Shown: piece by piece, positions 8,433 to 17,249 of the stretch | How the letters are laid out: every line of letters starts with the position of its first letter | Numbering within the stretch: position 1 is the stretch's first letter | Assembly (NCBI GenBank): GCA_900545955.1 | Contig: URAU01000015.1 | Coordinates: forward strand, 1-62,279 | Length of the DNA stretch: 62,279 bases | Reading direction: 5' to 3' | DNA from: an uncultured Porphyromonadaceae bacterium | GTDB lineage: Bacteria; Bacteroidota; Bacteroidia; Bacteroidales; Muribaculaceae | Notes under the pieces: model-generated | Seen by the model: only the letters and a program-made list of their open reading frames with translations | Told to the model about the DNA's origin: nothing | The model's database searches: none | Program-made: the position numbers and the translations under genes

Positions 8433-9158
8433 TCAATAAGCGCGGAAGCCGAGCTTGAAGGTGAGGGTGGGATAGACACGCACCTTATCCATGATTTTCT
8501 GGAATGTATCGTCGTCTGTAACTTCCGAGAGGTCAAGTTCGCCATAATCGGTATACAGACTCGGCTTGCCGTGGATCTGCAGACCCAGATCGATTCCGAA
8601 ATTTATGCGGCGGCTCGGCACGGCCTTACCCCAGCCGATACCTACATAAGGACGGAAGCCGTTCACCTTTATTCCGCCGGAAACCTCACCCTTGGTATTT
8701 GCGGGAATCACGTAGTCGCCGATGGTGACGGAACCTCCATAGGAAGCCAATTCGGGCGAATAGCCCGTGATTTTAACAAGCTTATTTCCCCCGAAGTATG
8801 CGCCTAAAGCCACATACAGACCGATTTTCGGAAGTGGATAGACATTAAAAATCACATAGCCCTGCGTGCGGCCGAGGTCGCCGGTAAGTTCCACTTCGGA
8901 ATCGCGGTAAACATTACCTGTATTCGTGTGGTACGCAAACTCCGCATCTGCATCCGCATGAAATTTGATGCCCGGCATGATTGCTACGCCGGCGCGCATC
9001 TGCACCCAGCGCGTTATGGGCGTGGACGCCTCGACCGAGATACCGGTGGTGCCGACGCCGACGCCGACACCAACGTGGTTGAACATATCGCCGGGAAGTC
9101 CGGCGCTTGCTGCAAGCGACGTAACCGCCACTGCCACTGCCATTAAAAATTTTTTCAT
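8433..9158 (-). CDS. Small outer-membrane beta-barrel protein
   Basis: A 241-residue protein with a signal peptide (MKKFLMAVAVAVTSLAASAG). Alternating strands follow (GVGVGVGTTGISVEAS, WVQMRAGVAIMP, GYVIFNVYP, IGLYVALGAYF, FRPYVGIGWGK, NFGIDLGLQIHG), and it ends in YPTLTFKLGFRAY, with the aromatic C-terminal residue typical of barrels folded by BAM. ATG 9158 is chosen because the signal peptide begins there; the frame extends upstream without family features. A full Bacteroidetes promoter lies at 9282-9312, giving a leader of about 115 nt. The cargo or role is unknown. Confidence 0.8.
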   Translation of the reverse strand: MKKFLMAVAVAVTSLAASAGLPGDMFNHVGVGVGVGTTGISVEASTPITRWVQMRAGVAIMPGIKFHADADAEFAYHTNTGNVYRDSEVELTGDLGRTQGYVIFNVYPLPKIGLYVALGAYFGGNKLVKITGYSPELASYGGSVTIGDYVIPANTKGEVSGGIKVNGFRPYVGIGWGKAVPSRRINFGIDLGLQIHGKPSLYTDYGELDLSEVTDDDTFQKIMDKVRVYPTLTFKLGFRAY

Positions 9159-9281
9159 AGAAGAAATTGTGGTTTTTCCGCAAGCCGGCAATCTCCCAAA
9201 AGAGTCCCGGCTGCAATTAAATGAATTATGATTGGTCGGAGAGGTTGGTGGTCTGAAATCCGGAATAAATATTCCATTTTT

Positions 9282-9312
9282 CAAAATTAGCCGTATTTTT
9301 ACAATCTACAAA
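9282..9312 (-). promoter_or_regulatory. Promoter of the outer-membrane protein gene
   Basis: On the minus strand a TTTTG -33 element and a TAATTTTG -7 element are 19 bp apart, a good match to the Bacteroidetes primary sigma-factor consensus. Confidence 0.75.
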
Positions 9313-9448
9313 ATATTTTAACTACTTTTTAGCAAAATCACTCTGTCGAAAGCTCCGCCGGAACGCGGCCGGCGAAAGGGATTCAAGGCAAACGGAGATG
9401 AAGAGCAGATGGGGGGATTTTTGAGGCGGCGATATGGGAAAAATATCG

Positions 9449-9456
9449 TAAATTTG
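9449..9456 (+). promoter_or_regulatory. -7 box for the TPR protein operon
   Basis: TAAATTTG, 42 bp before ATG 9499. The nearest TTG upstream is 25 bp away, longer than the usual 19-21. This box supports starting the TPR protein at 9499, since an earlier start at 9409 would lie upstream of it. Confidence 0.55.
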
Positions 9457-9498
9457 CGAGGAAAGAAAATTGCACGACAAGGAAGTCCTTTTAAAAGA

Positions 9499-12450
9499 AT
9501 GAAACATTGCAGATATTTCTCCGGTTTGCTGCAGACCGGCAGTATGGTCGTGGCAGCCATGCTCACTATGGGAACGCCTGATGCCCGGGCGCTGACATTA
9601 TTGCCGCCCGCGGCGGGGTCGATTAACTCGCCCGAAGCGGCAGGATATATCGAGCGTGGTCTCTGGATGCGCTCCGATGCCAACAGCCGCGGAGCCGCCG
9701 ACCAGCTCGCGGAGGCCATGCGCCTCTATCCCACGGCAGCCGAAGCAGAGCGTGCCGCCGCAGCGCGCGCTCTCAACGCCATGACAATCCCCGGAGCCGA
9801 TGCAATAGGGATACTCGAGAAATTCATGGAGGAATATCCGGCTTCGGCGTGGCGTTTGACAGCTCTGGTAGCCGTGGCCGACGTATGGTTCGACCGCGGC
9901 GAATACGCCATGGCGCTCGAAGCCTACAACAAGCTAAGCCTCGACGCACTCGACGAAACCTCGCGCAACGAGGTGATTTATCACACGGCCTTCTGCCGGC
10001 TGAAACTCACTGACTACGACTCGGCAGCGGCGGGATTCGCCGCACTCGAAAGCGCCCCGGAATTTGCAAACGACGCCCGGTTCTACCAGGGATACATTGC
10101 CTATGCCCGCGGCGACTACAATCGCGCCGCCCGGCTTTTCGAGGCTGTGGCACCCAATAGTATGCCGACTGCAATGGCAGCTTACTATCTGGCGCAGATA
10201 AACTATGCGCGCGCCGACTACCGGGCAGCCGCTCAAAACGCCCGCACACTGCTCGAAAGCCGTGCTGCCGACAATGCAGACCCGGCGTTCACAGCCGAGA
10301 TGAACCGCATAGAGGGTGAATCGCTCTACCGTCTGGGCGACCACAAGGCTGCCCTCCCCTATCTCGAGACCTACGTTAGCTCTACGGAGCATCCACTCAA
10401 TTCGGCCATGTATCTGCTCGGACTCGATGACTTCGAAAACGGGCGATACGAACAGGCCATCCAGCGCCTGACGCCTGTAACCTCCGAAGATACGGCCATG
10501 GGGCAGAGTGCCTTTCTCTATCTTGGACAGAGTTACCTGAAACTCGACAACTACAATGCCGCATCGCTCGCCCTCGACAAGGCTGCCCGCATGGACCGCG
10601 ACCGCGACGTGCAGGAAGCAGCATTCTACAACCGCGCCGTTGCGGGGATGCAGGGAGGCAAAGTGCCGTTCGGAAGTTCGGTTAACCTCCTGGAGGAATT
10701 TCTGCGGCGTTATCCAGAATCGGCCAACGCTCCCGAAGTGGCGGATTATGTAGTGTCAGGCTATATGACCGACAACAACTATCCCGCCGCCCTCGCCGCA
10801 ATAAACCGTATCGCCAAGCCAACACATAAAGTTCTGGAAGCAAAGCAGAAAGTGCTCTATACGCTCGGCAGCCGCGAGCTGCAGGCCGGGCGTCCGCTCC
10901 AGGCCGCCACATATCTGCGCGAAGCCTCCGGAATGACCGGCTACGACGCCTCTACGGCAGCTGAAGCGCTCTTATGGCTGGGCGAAGCCCAGTTCAAGAG
11001 CGGCGCCTATGCCGATGCCGTTGACTCCTACAACCGCTACCTGCGTCAGAATCTCGGAAGCGCCGCCAACCGCGCGCTTGCCTACTACGACCTCGGGTAC
11101 GCGCGTCTCGCGCTGAAAGACTACGCCGACGCCAAAGCCGACTTCGCCAAATTCATAGAGTGGACCGACAGGAACGCCGACAAGACTCTCCTGGCCGACG
11201 CCTACAACCGCATGGCCGACGCACAATATTATATGTCGGATTTCCAAGGTGCTGCTTCAACCTACTCCAAAGCATTCTCTACCAATCCGCAGGCAGGCGA
11301 CTACCCCATGTTCCAGCAGGGAATCATGAAGGGACTGCAACGCGACCACGCAGGGAAACTCGAAACCCTCGGCAACATGATCGAGAAATTCCCGCGGTCG
11401 GCCTTAATCCCCTCGGCCATGCTCGAGATGGGCGAGAGCTACGGCGAGACCGGCGACAACGCCCGTGCCATCGAGACCTACACAACTCTGGCCAGCCGCT
11501 ATCCGGCCACCGCACAGGGGCGTCAGGGTGAGCTCATGCTCGCCATAACGTATCTCAACGAGCAGAACCGCCCGCAGGCAATCGCCCACTATAAGAAAGT
11601 AATAACGGCCTACCCCTCGTCGGAGGAAGCCCGCGTGGCCGCCGACGACCTCAAGCAACTCTATGCCGAGCAGGGGAAGGTGAGCGAATATGTGGCGTTC
11701 ATCAACTCCGTGCCCGACGCACCAAAACCGGAGTCGGCCGAGCTTGCGGCCCTCAATCTCGTGAGCGCTGAGAAGGCCCTTGAAAACAACCGGCTTACCG
11801 ACGCCCTGGCCGCCGCTACCGAAGTAGTGGAAAAGTATCCCGACTCGCCGCAGGCAGTCGATGCCCTCATCGTGAAAGCAGACGCAGAAGCTCGTATGGG
11901 CCGCACAGCCGATGCTATGGCCACATATCAGGCTCTCGAAAAGCGCGCATCCAACCCCTCCGACGTCAGCACCGCCCTGATGGGTATACTGCGTCTCAGC
12001 CGCGATCTGGGAGACAATGATACAGCCATCGCAACAGCTGACCGGCTTCTGGAATCGTCGACTCTCGGCGAGGCCGGCAAGCGCGAAGTATCTCTGCTGA
12101 AAGCGATGGCCCTGAACGACAGCGGCAGCCACAGCGAGGCAATCGCCCTCTGGAGCACCCTCGCCGACGATATCGACGACATAAACGGCACCAAGGCCCA
12201 GTACTACATCGCACAGACCTATTCCGAAACCGGCGACGACTCCAAGGCAACCGAGGCCGTCAACCGCCTGATCGACGCCAATCCGCCCCACGACTACTGG
12301 CTGGCACGCGGATTCATACTGCTCAGCGACCTCCTGCGCAAGAAGGGCGACACCTTCGAGGCCGACGAATATCTGCGCTCACTCCGCGAAAACTACCCCG
12401 GCAATGAAGCCGACATTTTCCGCATGGTCGACGAACGTCTTAAGAAATAA
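9499..12450 (+). CDS. Large periplasmic tetratricopeptide-repeat protein
   Basis: A 983-residue protein with an N-terminal signal-like segment (about residues 1-33, ending near DARA) followed almost entirely by TPR and Sel1-like helical repeats. Repeated patterns include AAYYLAQINYARADYRAAAQ, LGDHKAALPYLETYV and ALAYYDLGYARLALKDYADAKADF. Such arrays are protein-binding scaffolds. The downstream beta-barrel gene begins 9 bp after its stop, so the pair is very probably co-translated and may form a periplasm/outer-membrane complex. No enzyme motif is visible. ATG 9499 is preferred over the upstream frame start on promoter and signal-sequence grounds. Confidence 0.88.
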   Translation: MKHCRYFSGLLQTGSMVVAAMLTMGTPDARALTLLPPAAGSINSPEAAGYIERGLWMRSDANSRGAADQLAEAMRLYPTAAEAERAAAARALNAMTIPGADAIGILEKFMEEYPASAWRLTALVAVADVWFDRGEYAMALEAYNKLSLDALDETSRNEVIYHTAFCRLKLTDYDSAAAGFAALESAPEFANDARFYQGYIAYARGDYNRAARLFEAVAPNSMPTAMAAYYLAQINYARADYRAAAQNARTLLESRAADNADPAFTAEMNRIEGESLYRLGDHKAALPYLETYVSSTEHPLNSAMYLLGLDDFENGRYEQAIQRLTPVTSEDTAMGQSAFLYLGQSYLKLDNYNAASLALDKAARMDRDRDVQEAAFYNRAVAGMQGGKVPFGSSVNLLEEFLRRYPESANAPEVADYVVSGYMTDNNYPAALAAINRIAKPTHKVLEAKQKVLYTLGSRELQAGRPLQAATYLREASGMTGYDASTAAEALLWLGEAQFKSGAYADAVDSYNRYLRQNLGSAANRALAYYDLGYARLALKDYADAKADFAKFIEWTDRNADKTLLADAYNRMADAQYYMSDFQGAASTYSKAFSTNPQAGDYPMFQQGIMKGLQRDHAGKLETLGNMIEKFPRSALIPSAMLEMGESYGETGDNARAIETYTTLASRYPATAQGRQGELMLAITYLNEQNRPQAIAHYKKVITAYPSSEEARVAADDLKQLYAEQGKVSEYVAFINSVPDAPKPESAELAALNLVSAEKALENNRLTDALAAATEVVEKYPDSPQAVDALIVKADAEARMGRTADAMATYQALEKRASNPSDVSTALMGILRLSRDLGDNDTAIATADRLLESSTLGEAGKREVSLLKAMALNDSGSHSEAIALWSTLADDIDDINGTKAQYYIAQTYSETGDDSKATEAVNRLIDANPPHDYWLARGFILLSDLLRKKGDTFEADEYLRSLRENYPGNEADIFRMVDERLKK

Positions 12451-12458
12451 GAACAGCA

Positions 12459-14288
12459 ATGACAAAACTCAGATATAACGCAATCCCGGTGCTCGCCGCC
12501 GCAGTGCTGGCAGTGCTTCCGGCCCGTGGGCAGCTTTCGAAAGAAATAACCATCGACCGCGAAATCGTGCCGGAGGTACACTCCGCCACGCGGCCCGACG
12601 TCTACCCTTCACAACTGAAATTCACGGCCACACAACGGCAGCTCCAGGCCAGAGATTACACGCGCATCTCGGAATTCGGCCCCCACATCGGCACACTCGA
12701 GCCGGCATCCACCGAACCGGCTGCACCGCTCACACCCTACCGCGGCTACGTGGACCTCGGCTATTTTCCTGCTGCAAACGCCGGGCTTTCCGCCGGCTAC
12801 ACCATCGTAGGAACCGACGCCACGCAACTCAATATCTGGGGACAGCTGAACAACCGCCAATATAAGAGCGCTCCACTCGAAGGGATGGACAAGGAGACCA
12901 TCCGGCAGACCCAAGGGAAGCTCGGCATCGACCTCAGCCATAAATTCGGTACCGCCGGACGCCTCACGGTTGCCACCGACGTGAATTTCCTCTCCTTCAA
13001 GCAGCCATGGAGCCTTATAGACCGCAGTTTCGCAAAAAAAGAGGCCGAAGACACCCCCGCGGGCCATACCGAGATACCTTCGGCCATCGGCCAGAGCGCA
13101 CTCGGATGGAATCTCGACGCCCTTTGGGAGGGTCGCGCCAACAGCCACCTCACATATTATATAGGCGCCGCATTCAATATCTTCAATTTTTCGAAAGGAC
13201 TTCCCGCCGACGAGGACGACCCGGCCGCCCCGGAGATTCCGGCAGTGAAACAGACAGGCTACGGAGTGCGCATGGGGGTAGCCGACCGCATCTCCGACAT
13301 AGCGCGCGTAGGTCTGGACGTCAACGCCGACTTCCTGCATTTCAACAGTTTTCTGCAGCCCGATGCATTCACCGAAACCAATCCTGACAATGAATCATTT
13401 ACCCTTCCCGGAGGGAAAACCGTAGGTATAGCATCGATTACACCCTACTACAGCCTCACTACGGGAATCTACCGCGTGAAAATCGGCGCACGCATCGACT
13501 TTACATTCAACTCCGGAAAAAAATTCCACATAGCCCCCGATGTATTGCTCGGCGTGAACCCCTCCGACGGCTTCGGCGCCTCACTGCGCATCGGCGGAGG
13601 CGAAACTCTCAACACCATGCAGAGCCTGACGGCCTATTCCCCCTACATCTGTCAGGCCATGGCATATGGCGTGAGCAACCGACCCCTGACTGCCGACCTT
13701 GCCCTGCGCTTCGGTCCACTTCAGGGAGCGTCGATTACCCTGGACCTGGGATATAACGCCGCCAACAACTGGCTGATGCCCTACAGTCTCGACGATATGC
13801 TGATGTTCGCCCCCACGAAAATCCGTTCATTCAAGGCCGGAGCCACCGCACGCTGGACCTTCCGGCGCCTGCTGGCTCTGGAGGCGAGATTCCACACCGT
13901 GTTGGGCAACAGCGAGAAAGCCAGCTGCCCCGAATGGCGCGACCGCGCGCGCCGCGTGCTCGGCGTAGGAGTGGAGGTCACACCCATCAGACGTCTGAGC
14001 GTCAATCTCGCCTACGAACTGCGAATGAAGCGCTCGATGCCCGTGGCCGGCGGCAACGAATACCTGTTCTCCACGGCCGAGATAGCCGCCGCACAGCTGC
14101 TCGACGAGCCGCTTTGCTTCGACCTCAAGAACGTAAGCAACCTGAGCGTCGGCGCCTCTTACCGACTGACAGATGCCTTCACAGTGCTCGCCCGCGTGGA
14201 AAACGCGCTCAACACACGCTCATATCTCATGCCGCTCGTAGCCGACCAGGGGATTTCCGGCCTCTTTGGCGTAGGCTATAAATTCTGA
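12459..14288 (+). CDS. Outer-membrane beta-barrel protein, partner of the TPR protein
   Basis: A 609-residue protein with a signal peptide cleaved near PARG. A short N-terminal stretch (ITIDREIVPEV) is followed by many amphipathic strands and a C-terminal phenylalanine (GLFGVGYKF), typical of outer-membrane barrels. The strand pattern resembles the barrel part of TonB-dependent receptors, but there is no plug domain. It follows the TPR gene by 9 bp. The AsnA-like gene begins 40 bp downstream, so three genes of very different type may share one transcript. Substrate unknown. Confidence 0.8.
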   Translation: MTKLRYNAIPVLAAAVLAVLPARGQLSKEITIDREIVPEVHSATRPDVYPSQLKFTATQRQLQARDYTRISEFGPHIGTLEPASTEPAAPLTPYRGYVDLGYFPAANAGLSAGYTIVGTDATQLNIWGQLNNRQYKSAPLEGMDKETIRQTQGKLGIDLSHKFGTAGRLTVATDVNFLSFKQPWSLIDRSFAKKEAEDTPAGHTEIPSAIGQSALGWNLDALWEGRANSHLTYYIGAAFNIFNFSKGLPADEDDPAAPEIPAVKQTGYGVRMGVADRISDIARVGLDVNADFLHFNSFLQPDAFTETNPDNESFTLPGGKTVGIASITPYYSLTTGIYRVKIGARIDFTFNSGKKFHIAPDVLLGVNPSDGFGASLRIGGGETLNTMQSLTAYSPYICQAMAYGVSNRPLTADLALRFGPLQGASITLDLGYNAANNWLMPYSLDDMLMFAPTKIRSFKAGATARWTFRRLLALEARFHTVLGNSEKASCPEWRDRARRVLGVGVEVTPIRRLSVNLAYELRMKRSMPVAGGNEYLFSTAEIAAAQLLDEPLCFDLKNVSNLSVGASYRLTDAFTVLARVENALNTRSYLMPLVADQGISGLFGVGYKF

Positions 14289-14328
14289 GACCCCGGCAGC
14301 CAGCTTTCACAATATCAACCGCTGAACC

Positions 14329-15141
14329 ATGACGAAATATAAGCCATGTCTGCTTCATGAGACAGCCGAGATAGCCCTCACCGAGATAAAACGCTTTCTC
14401 GAACCGCGCCTGATGGAGGAATTACAGCTCAGGCGCGTGTCGGCACCGATGTATCTGCCCCTGGACTCGCCACTGATCGACCCACGATACCCCGGGGCGA
14501 AAGTACACCTGGAAGGTGCCCATACTGATGTAGCTATCGTGGGAAGCCTCGACATCTGGCTACGCGGACAGCTCCGCCGCTACGACGCCGCCGTAGGTTT
14601 CGGCGTGTTCACCATCATGAACGCCATACGTCCTGAAGTGATACCAGGACCTACGGCCAGCGTGCATGTGGCCGCCTGGGCATGGCAGCAGACCCTCGCC
14701 GACGCCGACGCATCAGTTTCGGCGATTGCACCGCGAGCCAGACAGCTCTACTCGCTGCTGCTCGCCACGGAAAAACGTCTTCTGGAGATGTTTCCGCATA
14801 TGCACCCAACCCTCCACAAAAGCATCGACATCCTCACCCACGAGGCGCTTGAGGCGATGATGCCCGGCATGACCACCGAGCGGCGCATCTACGAATACCT
14901 TCATCCGTCGCGTCAGGAGAAGCCTGCCGAACGCCATTGCGCTGCGGTGTTTATCTGCCGGGGCGACGGTTCGCACGTGGCCGACGGCGAGATGTGGGTG
15001 TGGAACCGGCGCGTGAACCATCCTCTGCTCATAGCCGACATCGGCGTATGGAAAGCCGACGAAATCGGTCCGGCCTCCGTCGGCGGAAACATCTACCGCA
15101 ATCAGCTGGCAATGCAGCTTCTCCATCAAGACGAGGTGTAG
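14329..15141 (+). CDS. Degenerate asparagine synthetase A-like protein
   Basis: A 270-residue protein that aligns by eye along most of its length with AsnA, the aspartate-ammonia ligase with a class II tRNA-synthetase fold (about 330-345 aa). Shared stretches are SLDIWLRGQLRRYD (AsnA SLAKWKRQTLGQHD), VFTIMNAIRP (LYTHMKALRP), THEALEAMMPGM and AAVFI. The active-site segments are lost: AsnA's VDQWDWE reads VAAWAWQ here, the HDVRAPDYDDW loop is replaced by EMWVWNRRVN, and the motif-3 block GGGIGQSR reads GGNIYRNQ. Asparagine synthesis is therefore unlikely. It may bind a ligand or act as a pseudoenzyme. It lies between the outer-membrane gene and trmD. The alignment is from memory. Confidence 0.72.
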   Translation: MTKYKPCLLHETAEIALTEIKRFLEPRLMEELQLRRVSAPMYLPLDSPLIDPRYPGAKVHLEGAHTDVAIVGSLDIWLRGQLRRYDAAVGFGVFTIMNAIRPEVIPGPTASVHVAAWAWQQTLADADASVSAIAPRARQLYSLLLATEKRLLEMFPHMHPTLHKSIDILTHEALEAMMPGMTTERRIYEYLHPSRQEKPAERHCAAVFICRGDGSHVADGEMWVWNRRVNHPLLIADIGVWKADEIGPASVGGNIYRNQLAMQLLHQDEV

Positions 15142-15180
15142 GCTGTAACTTCAATAAACACAAACCTGTATATTCTCCTT

Positions 15181-15855
15181 ATGCGTATCGACATACTTAC
15201 CGTACTGCCCGAAATGTTCGACTCTCCGCTCAACTGCTCCATACTGCAGCGGGCTCAGAAAAAAGGTCTTGTGGAATTCCACATCCACAACCTGCGCGAC
15301 TACACTACCAACAAGCACCGCAAAGTCGACGATTACCCTTTCGGCGGCGAGGCAGGGATGGTGATGCAGGTGGAGCCCATCGACCGCTGCATCTCGGCGC
15401 TGAAAGCCGAGCGCGACTACGACGAAGTGATATTCACCTCGCCCGACGGCGAACGCTTCGACCAGCCGATGGCCAACCGTATGTCGCTGATGGAGAATCT
15501 GATAATACTTTGCGGTCACTATAAAGGCGTCGACTACAGAGTGCGCGAGCATCTGATTACCAAAGAGATTTCGATTGGCGACTACGTGCTCACCGGTGGA
15601 GAACTTCCCGCCATAATCATCTCCGACGCGCTGGTGCGCCTCATCCCGGGAGCCATCGGCGACGAGCAGAGCGCGCTTTCCGACTCCTTTCAGGACCACC
15701 TGCTCTCGGCGCCCGACTACACCCGTCCGGCCGACTACAAAGGGTGGCGCGTGCCCGACATACTTCTCTCAGGCCACGAAGCCAAAATCGCCGAATGGCG
15801 CCACGAGCAGTCGGTGGAACGCACCCGCCGCATTCGCCCCGACCTGCTGAAGTAG
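15181..15855 (+). CDS. trmD: tRNA (guanine37-N1)-methyltransferase
   Basis: A 224-residue TrmD that transfers a methyl group from S-adenosylmethionine to G37 next to the anticodon of tRNAs reading CNN codons, preventing +1 frameshifting. Family signatures are MRIDILTVLPEMF at the start, DDYPFGGEAGMVM, LCGHYKGVDYRV and the SPOUT trefoil-knot segment YVLTGGELPAIIISDALVRL; the C-terminal helix has HEAKIAEWRHEQS. The length is normal. It starts with ATG 15181, 39 bp after the AsnA-like gene. It converges on the second DEAD-box helicase with only 6 bp between stops. It is not in the rpsP-rimM-trmD-rplS cluster of other bacteria. Confidence 0.96.
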   Translation: MRIDILTVLPEMFDSPLNCSILQRAQKKGLVEFHIHNLRDYTTNKHRKVDDYPFGGEAGMVMQVEPIDRCISALKAERDYDEVIFTSPDGERFDQPMANRMSLMENLIILCGHYKGVDYRVREHLITKEISIGDYVLTGGELPAIIISDALVRLIPGAIGDEQSALSDSFQDHLLSAPDYTRPADYKGWRVPDILLSGHEAKIAEWRHEQSVERTRRIRPDLLK

Positions 15856-15861
15856 ATCCGC

Positions 15862-17172
15862 CTATTTGAGCGGAGTGATTCGCACTTTGGTGTTTTTAAG
15901 GCGATAGGGAGCCACTGCCTCGACTACTTTGCCTATTTTTGCACGCGGAACCGCGGCGATGGCACTGTGGTCCCATACCATGATTTTTCCTACTTCATCC
16001 TTGGTGAGCCCACCTTTCTGAATAAGGAATCCGGCGATGTCGCCCTTTGAAATCTTTTCCTTTTTCCCGGCGTTGAAATAGAGTGTGGCCACATCGCTGC
16101 GAATCCCCTCGGAGGCTTCGCCACGAGGCGAATAGGGGCGGTCGCACACCACGTAGTCCGGGATGTTTTCTCCTTCTGCTGTAATAACATAAGCCGTGCC
16201 GTCGGCGCCCATGCGCGCCGTGCGGCCGTTGCGGTGCGTCCAGCTCTCGGACGAGAGCGGCATATGGTAGTGAATCACGTAGTTGACGTCGTCGATATCG
16301 AGTCCGCGCGAGCCGAGGTCGGTGCTTACCAGCACAGGATTAGTGCCGTTGTTGAAGAGGTCGAGCGCAAGCTGGCGGTCGCGCTGTTCCAGACCGCCGT
16401 GATACAGCCCGACAGGGAAACGCTCCTTTTTCAAGAAGTTATAGACGCGCTCGGCGCTCTCGCGGTGGTTCACGAAAACTATGGCACGGCCATTTGGGAG
16501 CGAGCGCAGAAGGTCGAGGAGCGTCTGCAGTTTATCGCGCTCGGGCGATTCGACAGAGACGGTCTGCAGGCGGCTACGCTGAGCCGATGGAGTGAAGTCA
16601 ACAGTCTCGGCTCCCTGCATCGGAAGGAAATCAGGGAGTTCGGCAAGCCGGGTGGCCGAAGTAAGGATAATAAGTTTCAGAGATTTCATACGGCGCGCGA
16701 TGCGTCGCATCTCGTCGTGGAAGCCGAGTTCGAGACTCTTGTCGTACTCATCGAGCACCAAAGCATGGACTCCTGCCACGTCGAGGTTGCCGCGCGTGAT
16801 ATGGTCAAGCAGACGCCCCGGAGTTGCCACGATGATGTCGGGCATCGACTTCAGGGAATTTACCTCGTCGGCCATGTTGTGGCCGCCATAGAAAGCCACC
16901 GTCTTAAGGCCGGCCGCCACCGGACGGATTACATCGGCAATCTGAATTACCAGTTCGCGCGAGGGAGCGATTACAACAGCCTGAAGCACACCCCTCGACG
17001 GACCGATAGCGCGGAGCAGACGGATGGCGAAAGCCGCCGTCTTTCCCGAACCGGTGGGAGAAAGGAGAATCAGGCGCGTGGCGTCGGTGGCAGCCATGAG
17101 CTGCTGCATTGGGTTGAGGGTCTCTATGTTGTGGCGCTCGCGGAAGCGCTCGAGAATCGTCTGTTTATCCAT
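15862..17172 (-). CDS. DEAD/DEAH-box RNA helicase with a DEYD motif II
   Basis: A 436-residue RNA helicase, shorter than the one at 3200-4969. Walker A is SPTGSGKT (about 38-45), motif Ia APSRELVIQI, motif II DEYD in VLDEYDKSLELGF instead of DEAD, motif III SAT, and motif VI HRNGRTARMG. A DbpA-like RNA-binding domain closes the protein (DVATLYFNAGKKEKISKGDIAGFL through NTKVRITP). The DEYDKSLE variant appears to be a recurring Bacteroidetes form. It starts with ATG 17172. The upstream gene on the same strand ends 77 bp away, and that gap holds a REP-like palindrome, so it may have its own promoter. Confidence 0.9.
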   Translation of the reverse strand: MDKQTILERFRERHNIETLNPMQQLMAATDATRLILLSPTGSGKTAAFAIRLLRAIGPSRGVLQAVVIAPSRELVIQIADVIRPVAAGLKTVAFYGGHNMADEVNSLKSMPDIIVATPGRLLDHITRGNLDVAGVHALVLDEYDKSLELGFHDEMRRIARRMKSLKLIILTSATRLAELPDFLPMQGAETVDFTPSAQRSRLQTVSVESPERDKLQTLLDLLRSLPNGRAIVFVNHRESAERVYNFLKKERFPVGLYHGGLEQRDRQLALDLFNNGTNPVLVSTDLGSRGLDIDDVNYVIHYHMPLSSESWTHRNGRTARMGADGTAYVITAEGENIPDYVVCDRPYSPRGEASEGIRSDVATLYFNAGKKEKISKGDIAGFLIQKGGLTKDEVGKIMVWDHSAIAAVPRAKIGKVVEAVAPYRLKNTKVRITPLK

Positions 17173-17186
17173 AATTCTAAAGGAAC

Positions 17187-17212
17187 GGACACACGGGCCG
17201 TGTGTCCCTACA
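17187..17212. repeat. REP-like palindromic repeat (locus 2)
   Basis: A single unit with arms GGACACACGG and CCGTGTGTCC followed by CTACA, in the 77-bp gap between two minus-strand genes. It has the same layout as the units at 2349, 43479 and 59439, with a different palindrome core. Confidence 0.75.
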
Positions 17213-17249
17213 TTTTTACGGTCAGCTATTTATAAAACCGGGGAAACTA

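Noticed and set aside
9448..9457. GTANNTTTGC sites (also 6214-6223 and 35064-35073) resembling the CTnDOT attB core
   Set aside because: They coincide with promoter -7 boxes and no mobile element is inserted there; the 10-bp pattern is expected by chance at such promoters.
11404..12291. 295-codon minus-strand frame
   Set aside because: Antisense to the TPR protein coding region; no start context, domain or promoter.
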